DNA of 64,000 bases, taken from Deltaproteobacteria bacterium GWA2_38_16. GTDB lineage: Bacteria > Bdellovibrionota > JACOXK01 > 2-02-FULL-40-11. Shown here piece after piece: positions 55,848-64,000 of the stretch. The stretch spans positions 112,938 through 176,937 of the forward strand of contig MGPE01000002.1 in the NCBI GenBank assembly GCA_001797335.1, written 5' to 3'. The notes beneath the pieces were generated by a model that ran no database searches, was not told the origin of the DNA, and worked only from the letters and a program-made list of their open reading frames with translations. Every line of letters starts with the position of its first letter. The first letter of the stretch is position 1. Position numbers and translations under genes: made by a program.

Positions 55848-56372
55848 ATGTTGTTTCGACTTTTATTTATCATATCTTTAATGCTATCTTCTTTTTTTAA
55901 TTTTGTATTAGCAACTGACCTAGACATTTCCAATGGGAGACTTGGAAGTATCAAAGTTGGGGAATCCATCTCTAGTATCTATAAAGTATTTAATAAAGAT
56001 ATGACGAGAAAGACTGATTTATTATTAGAGGGGGATCCTTCTCCAGCAATTGAAGTGTTTCTGTCTAAAAAAGAGAAGAATGAAAGATCCCCAGCTCTCG
56101 TTTTTGAGGAGCATCCTGAAGGCAAGATTTGGAGAATAAATGTTCTAACCAATAAATTTAAAACTAAAGATGGGCTAGGCGTCGGGAGTCGTTTAGGGGA
56201 CCTAAAAAAATTCTACAAGGGGAAAATTGTAACAGGAGAGGGGAATATTGTTTTTGTCTCCTCCTCCACTGCTCAATCCTTTCTGTTAGATTATGATGAG
56301 TTAAAATATTTGAAATCAAAGAAGGTTCCAAATTCAGTGAAAGTAAAGTCAATTTTAATTCTTGGGAAATAA
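55848..56372 (+). CDS. Secreted hypothetical protein with an internal duplication
   Basis: 174 residues with a signal peptide (core FIISLMLSSFFNFVLA). Two similar segments, GRLGSIKVGESISSIYKVFN (about residue 30) and GLGVGSRLGDLKKFYKG (about 108), follow the 'G-x-VG-x-S-x2-D/S-[IL]-x3-F/Y' pattern seen in several periplasmic or lipoprotein domains. No catalytic motif is visible. It is the last gene of the accessory region, between the IS110 right flank and tRNA-His, and stands alone. Confidence 0.65.
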   Translation: MLFRLLFIISLMLSSFFNFVLATDLDISNGRLGSIKVGESISSIYKVFNKDMTRKTDLLLEGDPSPAIEVFLSKKEKNERSPALVFEEHPEGKIWRINVLTNKFKTKDGLGVGSRLGDLKKFYKGKIVTGEGNIVFVSSSTAQSFLLDYDELKYLKSKKVPNSVKVKSILILGK

Positions 56373-56437
56373 GGTGGTTAATTTGGTAGTTATTGAGTTC
56401 AAATAGGCAGTCATTCTTTTACCTTGGCAAATGCGCT

Positions 56438-56466
56438 GAGACCCTTCGCCTACGGCTCAGGGTGAC
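56438..56466. repeat. Dispersed palindromic repeat, copy 3
   Basis: Pattern GAGA-CCCT-TCGCC...GGCTC-AGGG-TGAC, where CCCT pairs with AGGG. Same framework as copies at 36653 (TTCT/AGAA) and 55636 (TGCT/AGCA). Confidence 0.6.
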
Positions 56467-56709
56467 GTGCATAAAACATCCTGTAACGGCAGAAAATTTT
56501 TTCGAGATTTTTTCTTCCTAAGACGAATGATAATTTGGGATACAGACTTTTCTGTAAAAAAGTTTTTCAGCGTCGATTTGAACTTTTCCTCAAAAAAGCT
56601 CTGATTCCACGAAATTTTTAGACTAAAATTCTATGTAAAACATCTTAAACTACGCGACCCGATCATTTATTTTTTTTACCATCTGATTGACACAGACTAT
56701 GACTTAAAA

Positions 56710-56725
56710 TGGTTCGCGCTGTAAG
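56710..56725 (-). repeat. 16-bp inverted repeat, right copy
   Basis: TGGTTCGCGCTGTAAG, reverse complement of 52733-52748. On the minus strand it is preceded by an ATG and reads MAYSANHFKS then stop, echoing the TYSANH of the recombinase-like gene, so it may be the start of a second, destroyed copy of that gene. Confidence 0.55.
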
Positions 56726-56944
56726 CCATACTCAAGATGGTGACGGGACATGAACCACTTTTTGGATACCCATAATTAAAAAATTCATAATAAATTTAAC
56801 TGGTTACCAACAAATGAATTTTGGTTCGCGAGAATTACTTTCATTTTTTAGTTGATTTTTATTTAATCCGGCGCGACGGTCACGCTTGTATGTTCTTGAA
56901 ATTGAACAGAAATTCTTGTGCCCCCTGGACACTAAAAAAATCTG

Positions 56945-57019
56945 GGTGGGTGACGGGATTTGAACCCGCGACCCTCGGGACCACAACCCGATGCTCTAAC
57001 CAGCTGAGCTACACCCACC
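56945..57019 (-). tRNA. tRNA-His (GTG)
   Basis: Minus-strand cloverleaf with the extra 5' G that marks tRNA-His: G-GTGGGTG pairs with CACCCAC-C. The D arm has AGCTCAGCTGGTTAGAGC, the anticodon loop TTGTGGT gives anticodon GTG, and the T arm is CGCGGGTTCAAATCCCG. The accessory region lies on its 3' side. Confidence 0.93.
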
Positions 57020-57095
57020 GCATATCTTTTCGGTAGTATCAAAAAGAGATTTCTAATGCAAGAAAAGAGCTTTTTTCATATAATAAAAAGATCCA

Positions 57096-58352
57096 ATGTT
57101 AGCATGGATTAAAGAATATCAAAAAGCCATAGTTTATATCATTACTATTGTTTCAGTAGTCGCCATCCCATTTTATATTCGATCTTTAGAAATTTTTTCA
57201 AAAGCAGGTGGCGGTTTTGTTGATCTCAGAGTCACCTTGCTGGCAGGCCAACGTATTTTTAATCACGAACTCATCTATAATGCCCAAGATATCGCTCAAG
57301 ATATGCCCTATTTATACGCCCCCTGCTTTGCCTATGTCATGGGGCTCTACAGAATTATCATTACCCCAGAACGTCTCGCTATTTTTATTTGGTTTCTATC
57401 CTGCTATCTCTTTCTAGGACTTATTTTAAAATTAAGCCTCCATATAACGGAAGAAACTTATGAAAAAAACTCTCATCCATGGTTTTTTTACCCTGTTTTA
57501 CTTTTTTTATGTTTTCGATATTTTTTAAGCAATATCCAATTGGGACAAATTAATATTTTCTTAGATTTCCTACTCTTACTTAGCTTATATTTTCTCTATC
57601 ACAAAAGAGAGTTCCTAAGTGGTGCTTTATTGGCCATTGCCACACTCATTAAGCTACCCTTTCTGATTTTTATTTTATTTTTCTTATTTCAAAAAAAATG
57701 GAAAGCTCTCTTTTCTTTTTTTATAACAGCCCTTATTCTTTTATTTTCCCCCGCCCTTCATTTAGGGTGGCATGAAAATTTATTCTTCCTAACACAGTGG
57801 AAATCAACCTTAGCTACAAAATCATCTGTTATTCTAAATTTCAAAAACCAATCATTAATTAGTTTCTATGCCAGAGGACTTCATTTTTTATTTAAAGATA
57901 TGGAATTCCAAAAACTTTACACCTATAGTTACTTACTGAGCATTTTCACAGCCATTCCTCTTCTTATAAGCTCAACGATTATTTATTTTTTTAAAGAAAA
58001 AACAAAATGGATAAAATTTTTTGGACTTGCTTCTTGTTTTATGATTTTCATGGTTATTCTTTCACCATCTGCTTGGAGAGCAACGTTTATTCATCTCCTT
58101 TTTCCCTATTGTTTTATTCTTATGTATTGGTGGAATCGTGAAAAAAAATGCCCTTTTATACCGAGGCTTCTTATTCTTTCCTTTGTATTATCTTCTTTTA
58201 TCACAGGGGATCTTTTTGGAGGATCGCTAAACACTTTTATTCATCAAACATCATTTATTTTTATTTCTTCCTTGGTAGTATTATACCTGCTCTTTATAAT
58301 ACCTTCTCGAATTCGCGCCCAGCAAGACTCGAACTTGCAACCTAGTGATTAG
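57096..58352 (+). CDS. GT87-like polytopic glycosyltransferase
   Basis: 418 residues, about ten TM helices. The first loop holds GGGFVDLRVTLLAGQRIFNHELIYNAQDIAQDMPYLYAPCFAYVMGLY, the DUF2029/GT87 pattern (an acidic residue in 'FxD' followed by 'Y.PP.Y.Y'-type sequence). SNIQLGQINIFLDFLLLLSLYFLY is the family 'GQ-x-N' segment. It would transfer a sugar from a polyprenyl carrier; the acceptor is unknown. The last 12-13 residues (RAQQDSNLQPSD) are read from the antisense strand of tRNA-Arg(TCT), so the gene ends inside the tRNA. Confidence 0.82.
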   Translation: MLAWIKEYQKAIVYIITIVSVVAIPFYIRSLEIFSKAGGGFVDLRVTLLAGQRIFNHELIYNAQDIAQDMPYLYAPCFAYVMGLYRIIITPERLAIFIWFLSCYLFLGLILKLSLHITEETYEKNSHPWFFYPVLLFLCFRYFLSNIQLGQINIFLDFLLLLSLYFLYHKREFLSGALLAIATLIKLPFLIFILFFLFQKKWKALFSFFITALILLFSPALHLGWHENLFFLTQWKSTLATKSSVILNFKNQSLISFYARGLHFLFKDMEFQKLYTYSYLLSIFTAIPLLISSTIIYFFKEKTKWIKFFGLASCFMIFMVILSPSAWRATFIHLLFPYCFILMYWWNREKKCPFIPRLLILSFVLSSFITGDLFGGSLNTFIHQTSFIFISSLVVLYLLFIIPSRIRAQQDSNLQPSD

Positions 58353-58387
58353 AAATCACTTGCTCTATCCAATTGAGCTATGGGCGC
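58314..58387 (-). tRNA. tRNA-Arg (TCT)
   Basis: 74-base cloverleaf on the minus strand. The acceptor GCGCCCA pairs with TGGGCGC, the D arm is AGCTCAATTGGATAGAGC, the anticodon stem-loop AGTGA-TTTCTAA-TCACT gives TCT, and the T arm is TGCAAGTTCGAGTCTTGC. Discriminator G. It overlaps the 3' end of the GT87-like gene by 39 bases on the other strand. Confidence 0.93.
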
Positions 58388-58465
58388 ACAAGATTTCAAA
58401 TACCCCGCTAACGTACCGAAAAAATTATACGTGTGTCAACTTATGAATAATGTTACACAAAACTA

Positions 58466-59050
58466 ATGTCTAAAAAATTTATTTTAGCTTCTCGCTCTCC
58501 CAGACGAAAAGAACTTCTCACTCAATACGGATTTTCTTTTGATATCATAGAAAGTCATATTGAAGAGCGTTTTCAAGATCATCTCACCTCTTCACAAAAT
58601 GCCCTTGCCATTGCCAAAGTCAAAGCCCTGGATGTAGCCAACAAAACCAAAGGCATTATTTTAGCGGCCGATACAATCGTTTCTGTTGGAAAAATGATTT
58701 TAGGAAAACCAAAGGATATGGCCCATGCAAAGATAATGCTTCAGTCGCTTTCCGGGAAACTTCATTCTGTCATTACGGCCTTTGTGATTTATAATACTCA
58801 AACCAAACGAGAATACGCAAAGACTGTTACGACCAAATTAAAATTTAAAAAACTAACCAATGAATTTATAAATCGCTATCTTAAAACTCAAAATCCACTG
58901 GATAAAGCTGGGGCCTATGCCATTCAAGAAAATCACGACACTCTTGTAGAACATATAGAAGGATCTTTTACGAATGTCATGGGGTTACCAATAGAAGAAG
59001 TGGTTGAAGCTTTAAGAAAATTTGGAATTTTACCACACGACAACACATAA
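58466..59050 (+). CDS. maf: Maf-family nucleotide pyrophosphatase
   Basis: 194 residues, complete Maf fold: FILASRSPRRKELLTQYGF with the S-x-SPRR motif, ILAADTIVSVGKMILGKPKD, and LDKAGAYAIQE. These proteins hydrolyse dTTP, UTP or modified nucleotides to monophosphates. The set of residues does not separate the YhdE and YceF subtypes with certainty here. Convergent with the next gene. Confidence 0.93.
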   Translation: MSKKFILASRSPRRKELLTQYGFSFDIIESHIEERFQDHLTSSQNALAIAKVKALDVANKTKGIILAADTIVSVGKMILGKPKDMAHAKIMLQSLSGKLHSVITAFVIYNTQTKREYAKTVTTKLKFKKLTNEFINRYLKTQNPLDKAGAYAIQENHDTLVEHIEGSFTNVMGLPIEEVVEALRKFGILPHDNT

Positions 59051-59057
59051 TTTTTTT

Positions 59058-60323
59058 TCATTTTACTATAGCTATATCGTATAAAGGAACAAATAGCCCA
59101 TTTATAACCAAATGAGTTTTGTTAGGATCAGTATTATTTAATCCCATCGTTAGATACGTATTCCCAGGCAATTGATTTACTTGCATCTGATAAATGGCAT
59201 TTTGAAGCTTCTGAATCCCTTGAGTGTCATTTGCTGAGGTCATATAGTGATCTAAGGCCCGATTTAAATAATTTAAAATAGTGCTTTGATTTAAGTTTAA
59301 TTTTTCAAATTGTTGTTTGTCTTCGGTAGACAACAAGTCTCTATATTTATTTAAAACATCTTCAAGCGTCTCTGTTTCAGAAGACATACCGGTCAATTTG
59401 TCCATTTGATCCAAGAGATCACCCATGTCCTCTACATAACTTCCCTGATCTTCCATTGCCTTCTTCAAATTATCACAAGCATTATATACCCCCGTTTCTG
59501 CCACTGTTTCTGCCGCATGACCACGCTGTTCTAGCATGATCAAATCTGCGATCTGCTCATAATCTCTCATTAAATCTTCGTAACTCGCATCCGGAGAAAT
59601 ATATAAAACATATTTGGGAGGATCAAATTTAGGCCCCTCGCCTGCAGAAACTCCAAACATTTCACTTAAAGATCCCACTCGTTTAAACCCGATGGCCCCT
59701 CTCCTATTCACTGGAGGCGTTCGAGTAATCATCACCCCAGCAATAAAATTTTCTCTTAAATCAGCGTTTTCTAAAAAATAATACATATTTCGAAAAATCC
59801 GGGGTTCTTGAAACATGTCATCAATACCAAAAGCCGTATTTTTAGGTTTAGAGCTATCCCAATAGGACATTACGGGAACCCCCACATCTCTTCTCATCCC
59901 ATTAAAAGCTGCATTCATCATCATTGCTGAAAACTTTTTTTGTTGAGCTACTTCAGGCGAATCAGAAGCCGCCCAGGGCAGTGTTTTTCGAGAATCTATT
60001 TCAGATTCTAAATCTGCGATGTCTCTAATGGCGTCCATTTTTCGATTACGAACTTGGATAATCTTATTTTCAAGTTCAGGAGATATCCCCTTTAGCGTCG
60101 CTTCTTCAATGAGCCGAGATAATGCTTTCTCAGTTCTATCTCTTTTTTGAACTGCCCCCACCCATTTATTTAAAAGAACCCCCACGGCCAACTCATTTAA
60201 AGGAGCTTCCTGTTCAGGATCTTCAGCGGGAGACGCAGTCCCTGTCATCGGACGTGCTTCAGAAAAGTGAGTGGTTACAAAAATCAAAAAAACACAAAGA
60301 ATAATCGTTAAAAATTTCATCAT
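59058..60323 (-). CDS. Secreted helical hypothetical protein
   Basis: 421 residues, starting at ATG 60323 or the adjacent ATG 60320, with a signal peptide (core FLTIILCVFLIFVTTHFSEA). Residues 45-100 and 270-350 are predicted long helices or coiled coils (QKRDRTEKALSRLIEEA, DDLLDQMDKLTG-type heptads). A central segment (SYWDSSKPKNTAFGIDDMFQEPRIFRNMYYFLENADLREN) is not recognised. It lies downstream of spoVR on the same strand with a 45-base gap, so it may belong to the same operon. Function unknown. Confidence 0.75.
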   Translation of the reverse strand: MMKFLTIILCVFLIFVTTHFSEARPMTGTASPAEDPEQEAPLNELAVGVLLNKWVGAVQKRDRTEKALSRLIEEATLKGISPELENKIIQVRNRKMDAIRDIADLESEIDSRKTLPWAASDSPEVAQQKKFSAMMMNAAFNGMRRDVGVPVMSYWDSSKPKNTAFGIDDMFQEPRIFRNMYYFLENADLRENFIAGVMITRTPPVNRRGAIGFKRVGSLSEMFGVSAGEGPKFDPPKYVLYISPDASYEDLMRDYEQIADLIMLEQRGHAAETVAETGVYNACDNLKKAMEDQGSYVEDMGDLLDQMDKLTGMSSETETLEDVLNKYRDLLSTEDKQQFEKLNLNQSTILNYLNRALDHYMTSANDTQGIQKLQNAIYQMQVNQLPGNTYLTMGLNNTDPNKTHLVINGLFVPLYDIAIVK

Positions 60324-60367
60324 CTCTCTCTTTATCTCTTATCGGAAGGAACAAAAAAAACATGAGG

Positions 60368-61720
60368 CTAGAGAGTGCGTTCGTGGTGGTCTTTCCCGTC
60401 AAAGGTCAAAATCCGCTTTTCTCCATTGATCACCGTTTCTAAACACACATTTTTTTTCCAAAGCTTCTGAAGACGTTCCAAGGTTTCTTTGGTATCGGTT
60501 AATTTTAAATCAACTCCTTGGTGATCATGCTGAAGCAATAAATTGCCTTTTCCTTCATAATTTTCATCTGCCGCATAAATAAACGGCTGGCCAAAATTAG
60601 ACAAAGAAAAAAGAAGTTTTTCTTTTACCTTTTGCGTATCGCGGTCCATAATTTCATACGTCCCATTTCGTTTGTTATACGCATAGACAAAAAGTTTTAA
60701 TCGCTCACAAAGATCAGGTGTTAAAAACTCATCCACAAATGTCACGTCGTTATAGAGCTTTCTTACTTCAAATACTTTTTTAAACCCTTCTCCACATTTC
60801 TTATCCCAATTTTTCTTGAACTCACTGTCATCGCACGCTTCATATTCTTCCCCAAACTTTCCTTTGTTCCATCGCTCTTCAATATCTCTAAATATTTCTA
60901 TTCCTAGTTTATAAGGATTAATTTGGCCTGGTTGAGAAGCCAAAGTCCCAGCATGGTGATCCGCAAAATCAATAATTTCTGAATCTTTTAAGATTTTTTC
61001 TGTTAAAATTTTAGAATGCCAAAAGCTGGCCCACCCTTCATTCATAATCTTGGTTTGTGCCTGGGGAATAAAATAATAAGCTTCTTCTCGAAGCATGAGA
61101 AGAATTTCTTTTTGCCACTCTTCCAAAGGAGCATGCTCCACTAAAAATCCCAAAATATCTTTTTCTTTTAATGCCCGTTGATTTTTTTTTTCTTTTCTTT
61201 TTTTCTCATGTAAAAATTCGTATGGATGATATACATCAATAAGATTTTCTAACGATAAACATTCATCAATAAAACTTTCTACCGTATCATACCCAAATTG
61301 CTCTCCAAAAGAGCGGATGGAGACGGCATGATTGGCCATGCGATCCATCATTTTTCGATTCGTATCTTTAAAAAAGCGGTTATTTTTAAAAAAATCAGAG
61401 TGCGCATACACATGGGCAATCACAATTTTTTGATCCACAAGGCTATTGGACCGCATGAGATAGGCGTAACAGGGATCATTATTAATCACCATTTCATAGA
61501 TTTTTTGAAGCCCATATTCATATCCTTTGCACAGGTGATCGTACTCCATTCCAAATCTCCAGTGGGGATATCTCGTTGGAAATCCCCCATAAGCAGCAAT
61601 TTCATTGAGTTCATGGTCATCGACCAATTCAAAAATGGTTTCAAAAAAATCGAGCCCATACCCCCTTGCCCAGGTTTCAATTTCTTTCCGAATATGGTGA
61701 ATATCCCCTTTTAAACTCAT
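60368..61720 (-). CDS. spoVR: SpoVR-family protein
   Basis: 450 residues. The N-terminus has [47 protein letters not shown], a hallmark of YcgB/SpoVR proteins. [15 protein letters not shown] in the middle is the most conserved family motif (His/Trp-rich). The C-terminal domain is beta-rich and ends [13 protein letters not shown]. In many bacteria SpoVR is encoded with PrkA and YeaH and linked to stationary-phase and stress physiology; its biochemical role is not settled. It overlaps yeaH by 4 bases. Confidence 0.95.
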   Translation of the reverse strand: MSLKGDIHHIRKEIETWARGYGLDFFETIFELVDDHELNEIAAYGGFPTRYPHWRFGMEYDHLCKGYEYGLQKIYEMVINNDPCYAYLMRSNSLVDQKIVIAHVYAHSDFFKNNRFFKDTNRKMMDRMANHAVSIRSFGEQFGYDTVESFIDECLSLENLIDVYHPYEFLHEKKRKEKKNQRALKEKDILGFLVEHAPLEEWQKEILLMLREEAYYFIPQAQTKIMNEGWASFWHSKILTEKILKDSEIIDFADHHAGTLASQPGQINPYKLGIEIFRDIEERWNKGKFGEEYEACDDSEFKKNWDKKCGEGFKKVFEVRKLYNDVTFVDEFLTPDLCERLKLFVYAYNKRNGTYEIMDRDTQKVKEKLLFSLSNFGQPFIYAADENYEGKGNLLLQHDHQGVDLKLTDTKETLERLQKLWKKNVCLETVINGEKRILTFDGKDHHERTL

Positions 61721-62829
61721 TTCCCTTTTCCTAAAAAATCTTTAATCGATCGATAAATGGCATCTTTGTCGTCTATTTTAGAAGTCACTAGTTTTTCTTC
61801 CTGTGAAAAAACTTCCCTTAAATCTTTAATAAATTGCCCACTCCCATATCGACTTTCCACTTGCCCATAACAAAAGAGATTCACTTTTGGGATAAGATGA
61901 AATTTTAAAAGATCAATGCATAACTTTGTATCTTCCCCAGACCAGTTATCACCGTCAGAAAAATGAAAAATATAAATATTCCAATCTTCCATCGGATATT
62001 GGGAATCAATAAGGGCCTTGGTCATTTTATACGAGGAGGAAATAAGCGTTCCCCCACTTTCTCTCGTATGATAAAAGGTATTTTGGTCCACTTCTTTGGC
62101 TTGCGCATCGTGAATAATGTACCGGCAAACAATATTGTCGTACTGACTCCTAAGCCAGGTATCAATCCAAAAGGATTCAATCCGAACAATTTCTTTTTGT
62201 TCATCGCCCATAGAACCCGACACATCCATAATATAAATAATCGCTGCATTGTATTCCGGACGCGGGGTCGGCTTCCAAAAACGATATCGTTTATCGCGTT
62301 TAATGGGAACAATAATAGGGTCTTTTTCATTGTATTCTCCAAAAGCAATCTGTCGCTTGAGGGCTTCTTTATACGTACGTTTAAAATGACGTAAAGATTC
62401 TGATCCTGTGGGACGAATACTTGAATATTTATTGGTAAAATTGGTAACTACTCCTCTTCCTCGAGGTTGAATCCGAGGAAGATTGAGTTCTTCGGCCATC
62501 ATCTGTGCCAGCTCTTCAAGACTTACTTCTACTTCTAAAATATGCTCACCTGGAAGATTTCCGGCTTGAGAAGCTTGAGCCTCTCCTTCTTGCGCCCCTT
62601 TTCCAATCACTGTTCCTACTTTTCCTTCGCCTTGCCCCACTCCTCCCATTTGCTCTTGCCCATATCTAAAACGGGGAATGTCAATTTGGGGCAAGGGAAT
62701 ACTAATTAAATTTTTTCCTTGCGCACCTAAGAGTTCTCCCTTGGTGATATATTTTTTAAGATTTTGTTTGATGCGGCCTTTAATAATATCTTTAAAGCGG
62801 TTTAAGTCCCGCTTAATTTTAGGAATCAC
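61717..62829 (-). CDS. yeaH: YeaH/DUF444 protein (von Willebrand A-like)
   Basis: 370 residues. An N-terminal basic stretch and Gly-rich linker ([23 protein letters not shown]) precede a vWA-like domain with the MIDAS motif [35 protein letters not shown] carries further metal-site residues. Works in the PrkA/SpoVR system; in enterics YeaH is linked to the YeaG kinase in stress and nitrogen starvation. It overlaps both prkA and spoVR by 4 bases. Confidence 0.94.
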   Translation of the reverse strand: MIPKIKRDLNRFKDIIKGRIKQNLKKYITKGELLGAQGKNLISIPLPQIDIPRFRYGQEQMGGVGQGEGKVGTVIGKGAQEGEAQASQAGNLPGEHILEVEVSLEELAQMMAEELNLPRIQPRGRGVVTNFTNKYSSIRPTGSESLRHFKRTYKEALKRQIAFGEYNEKDPIIVPIKRDKRYRFWKPTPRPEYNAAIIYIMDVSGSMGDEQKEIVRIESFWIDTWLRSQYDNIVCRYIIHDAQAKEVDQNTFYHTRESGGTLISSSYKMTKALIDSQYPMEDWNIYIFHFSDGDNWSGEDTKLCIDLLKFHLIPKVNLFCYGQVESRYGSGQFIKDLREVFSQEEKLVTSKIDDKDAIYRSIKDFLGKGK

Positions 62830-64000
62830 GAGGCTCTCCTGACGTCCCCCCTCGCGTAGATACTGGCCACAAAATTAAGAACATCGGTCGAACAAATCTC
62901 ACAATACCCATAGCTTTTAATGAGACGACTTTTAATAATCCTAATTCTTTCTTGTGTTGCTGGATCCACCGTTCGAGAGACCAAAGATGACAATTTAATC
63001 GTATCCTTCTGATCTTCAAAAATTTTAAGTTCCAGCGCTCGTCTCAACCGCTCATTGGTTCGATAATCAAAAGTTTTGTCTTCCAAAGCAAGCGAGCCAA
63101 TGTAATTCATGATTTCTCGTCTAAAATCATCTTTTCGGCTTTCAGGGATATCAATTTTTTCTTCAATCGAACGCATCAGTCTTTCGTCTGGTTCCTCATA
63201 GTCTCCCGTATAACGATTTTTTACCCGGTCTCTTTGAGTATAGGCTTTCACATTATCCAAATAATTAGAACACAGCCGTGAAACCACCTCGTCGTCACAG
63301 CTAATGGCCCTTTGGACTTCACTTTTGACAATCTCTTCATATTCATGACGAACCATGGCTAAAAGTTCTTCATAACGACGTCGTTGCTCATCTCCCGATA
63401 CCATCACATGGTGCCTCAACCCTTTATGAAGTTCTGAGAGAACTAAGAAAGGATTCAAACAAGCATTTTCTTCATTCACCAAGGAATTGGAAATTTTATC
63501 TTGAATATACCGAGGAGAAATCCCATTTAATCCCTCTCGTAATGTTTCTTTCCTTAACTCTTTCACATTTTCTTCGGTGTAACCGGGGAGCGCATGACCA
63601 TCGTAGAGTTTTAATTTTTGCACCAAAGACAAATTGGCTTTTTTGGGCGATTCCAAACGAGTTAAAATGGCCCACATAGCAGCCATGGTCAGTGTATGAG
63701 GAGCAATATGTTTCCCACGGATACGGTCGCCATTAAAATCCCTTTCATAAATTTTTGTTTCAGCCTTTAGTTTGGTAATATAGGGAATATCAATTTTAAC
63801 CGTCCTATCTCGAAGCGCTTCCATATACTCATTGCTTTGAAGTTTTCTGTATTCTGGCTCATTGGTATGTCCAATAATGACTTCATCAATATCGGTCTGA
63901 GCAAATTTTTTGGGCTTAATTTTATGCTCTTGTGTTGCCCCTAAAAGATCGTACAAAAAGGCTGTATCGAGTTTTAAGATTTCAATAAATTCAATCATCC
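62826..64000 (-). CDS. prkA: PrkA serine protein kinase (C-terminal part, partial)
   Basis: The frame is open to the window edge, so the N-terminal AAA+ part lies beyond 64000. About 390 residues are visible of the family's 640-690. Seen here: the end of the ATPase domain ([40 protein letters not shown]), [19 protein letters not shown], and the PrkA C-terminal domain ([14 protein letters not shown]... [14 protein letters not shown]). First gene of the prkA-yeaH-spoVR operon. PrkA phosphorylates target proteins, and in some species acts as a protease-like regulator. Confidence 0.95.
   Translation of the reverse strand, partial: MIEFIEILKLDTAFLYDLLGATQEHKIKPKKFAQTDIDEVIIGHTNEPEYRKLQSNEYMEALRDRTVKIDIPYITKLKAETKIYERDFNGDRIRGKHIAPHTLTMAAMWAILTRLESPKKANLSLVQKLKLYDGHALPGYTEENVKELRKETLREGLNGISPRYIQDKISNSLVNEENACLNPFLVLSELHKGLRHHVMVSGDEQRRRYEELLAMVRHEYEEIVKSEVQRAISCDDEVVSRLCSNYLDNVKAYTQRDRVKNRYTGDYEEPDERLMRSIEEKIDIPESRKDDFRREIMNYIGSLALEDKTFDYRTNERLRRALELKIFEDQKDTIKLSSLVSRTVDPATQERIRIIKSRLIKSYGYCEICSTDVLNFVASIYARGDVRRAS

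Larger units (their letters stand above)
56373..56944. other. Non-coding stretch at the tRNA-His-proximal end of the accessory region
   Basis: No credible gene in about 570 bases. It contains palindromic repeat copy 3, the right copy of the 16-bp inverted repeat, and at 56738-56757 a degenerate copy of the tRNA-His T arm (GGTGACGGGA then TGAACC, with two differences in between). Short frames across 56804-57036 are antisense or sense readings of the tRNA and are not genes. Confidence 0.6.

Noticed and set aside
56804-57036. Short reading frames on both strands over tRNA-His (reading SRGSRVQIPSPTQ or WVTGFEPATLGTTTRCSNQLSYTH)
   Set aside because: These are the well-known translations of a tRNA gene and its complement; the cloverleaf explains the sequence.

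Overview
The window looks like a chromosomal segment of a low-GC, two-membrane (Gram-negative type) bacterium. It has a TolC-family channel, outer-membrane barrel proteins, a sedoheptulose-7-phosphate isomerase for LPS heptose, the MreBCD/PBP2/RodA rod system and many Sec signal peptides. A SUF-only Fe-S pathway, a three-subunit transhydrogenase, a membrane pyrophosphatase, a sigma-54 type promoter and the PrkA/YeaH/SpoVR stress operon fit a member of the former Deltaproteobacteria (for example Bdellovibrionota or UBA10199-like lineages). That placement is inferred from gene content only. Genes are tightly packed, often with 1-30 base overlaps, on both strands.

Layout. 1-2453: three consecutive secreted proteins of unknown role; the first is cut by the window edge. 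2454-8072: TolC-like channel, divergent MMPL/RND lipid-type exporter, START-like protein, gmhA and trxA. 8069-13501: mreB-mreC-mreD-mrdA-rodA operon on the minus strand. 13588-16095: PpiD-like chaperone without a parvulin domain, and a secreted subtilase. 16262-22034: rrf2 regulator and sufC-sufB-sufD-Rieske-sufS-sufU-sufT. 22129-24245: tRNA-Gly with a foldback element, two convergent zincin proteases, a long palindrome and a sigma-54 promoter driving an outer-membrane protein. 25619-33053: SRPBCC proteins, glpX, a UshA-like phosphatase, a Na+/solute symporter with a 32-residue partner, and a hemolysin III family protein. 33117-33485: tRNA-Arg(TCG) flanked by partial copies of itself and a row of hairpins. 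33546-52622: metabolic and membrane genes (add, pckA, mpg, acyl-CoA dehydrogenase, copper ATPase, GT39 transferase, hppA, mtgA, TSUP permease, SGNH hydrolase, pnt operon, macro domain, phosphodiesterase).

52.7-56.9 kb is the clearest accessory region. It lies next to the 3' end of tRNA-His, is bounded by a 16-bp inverted repeat, and holds a recombinase-like HTH protein lacking a catalytic domain, a coding remnant, an M35-like protease, an IS110-family transposase with highly structured flanks (candidate bridge RNA), a secreted hypothetical protein and two palindromic repeats. 57.1-64 kb: a GT87-like protein whose C-terminus is read from the antisense strand of tRNA-Arg(TCT), maf, a secreted protein, then spoVR, yeaH and the C-terminal part of prkA, cut by the window end.

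The most interesting non-gene signals are: (i) an identical decamer in the same position inside the spacers of the rrf2 and suf promoters; (ii) the structured flanks of the IS110 element; (iii) repeats and partial tRNA copies at three of the four tRNA genes; (iv) a three-copy palindromic repeat with compensating stem changes.
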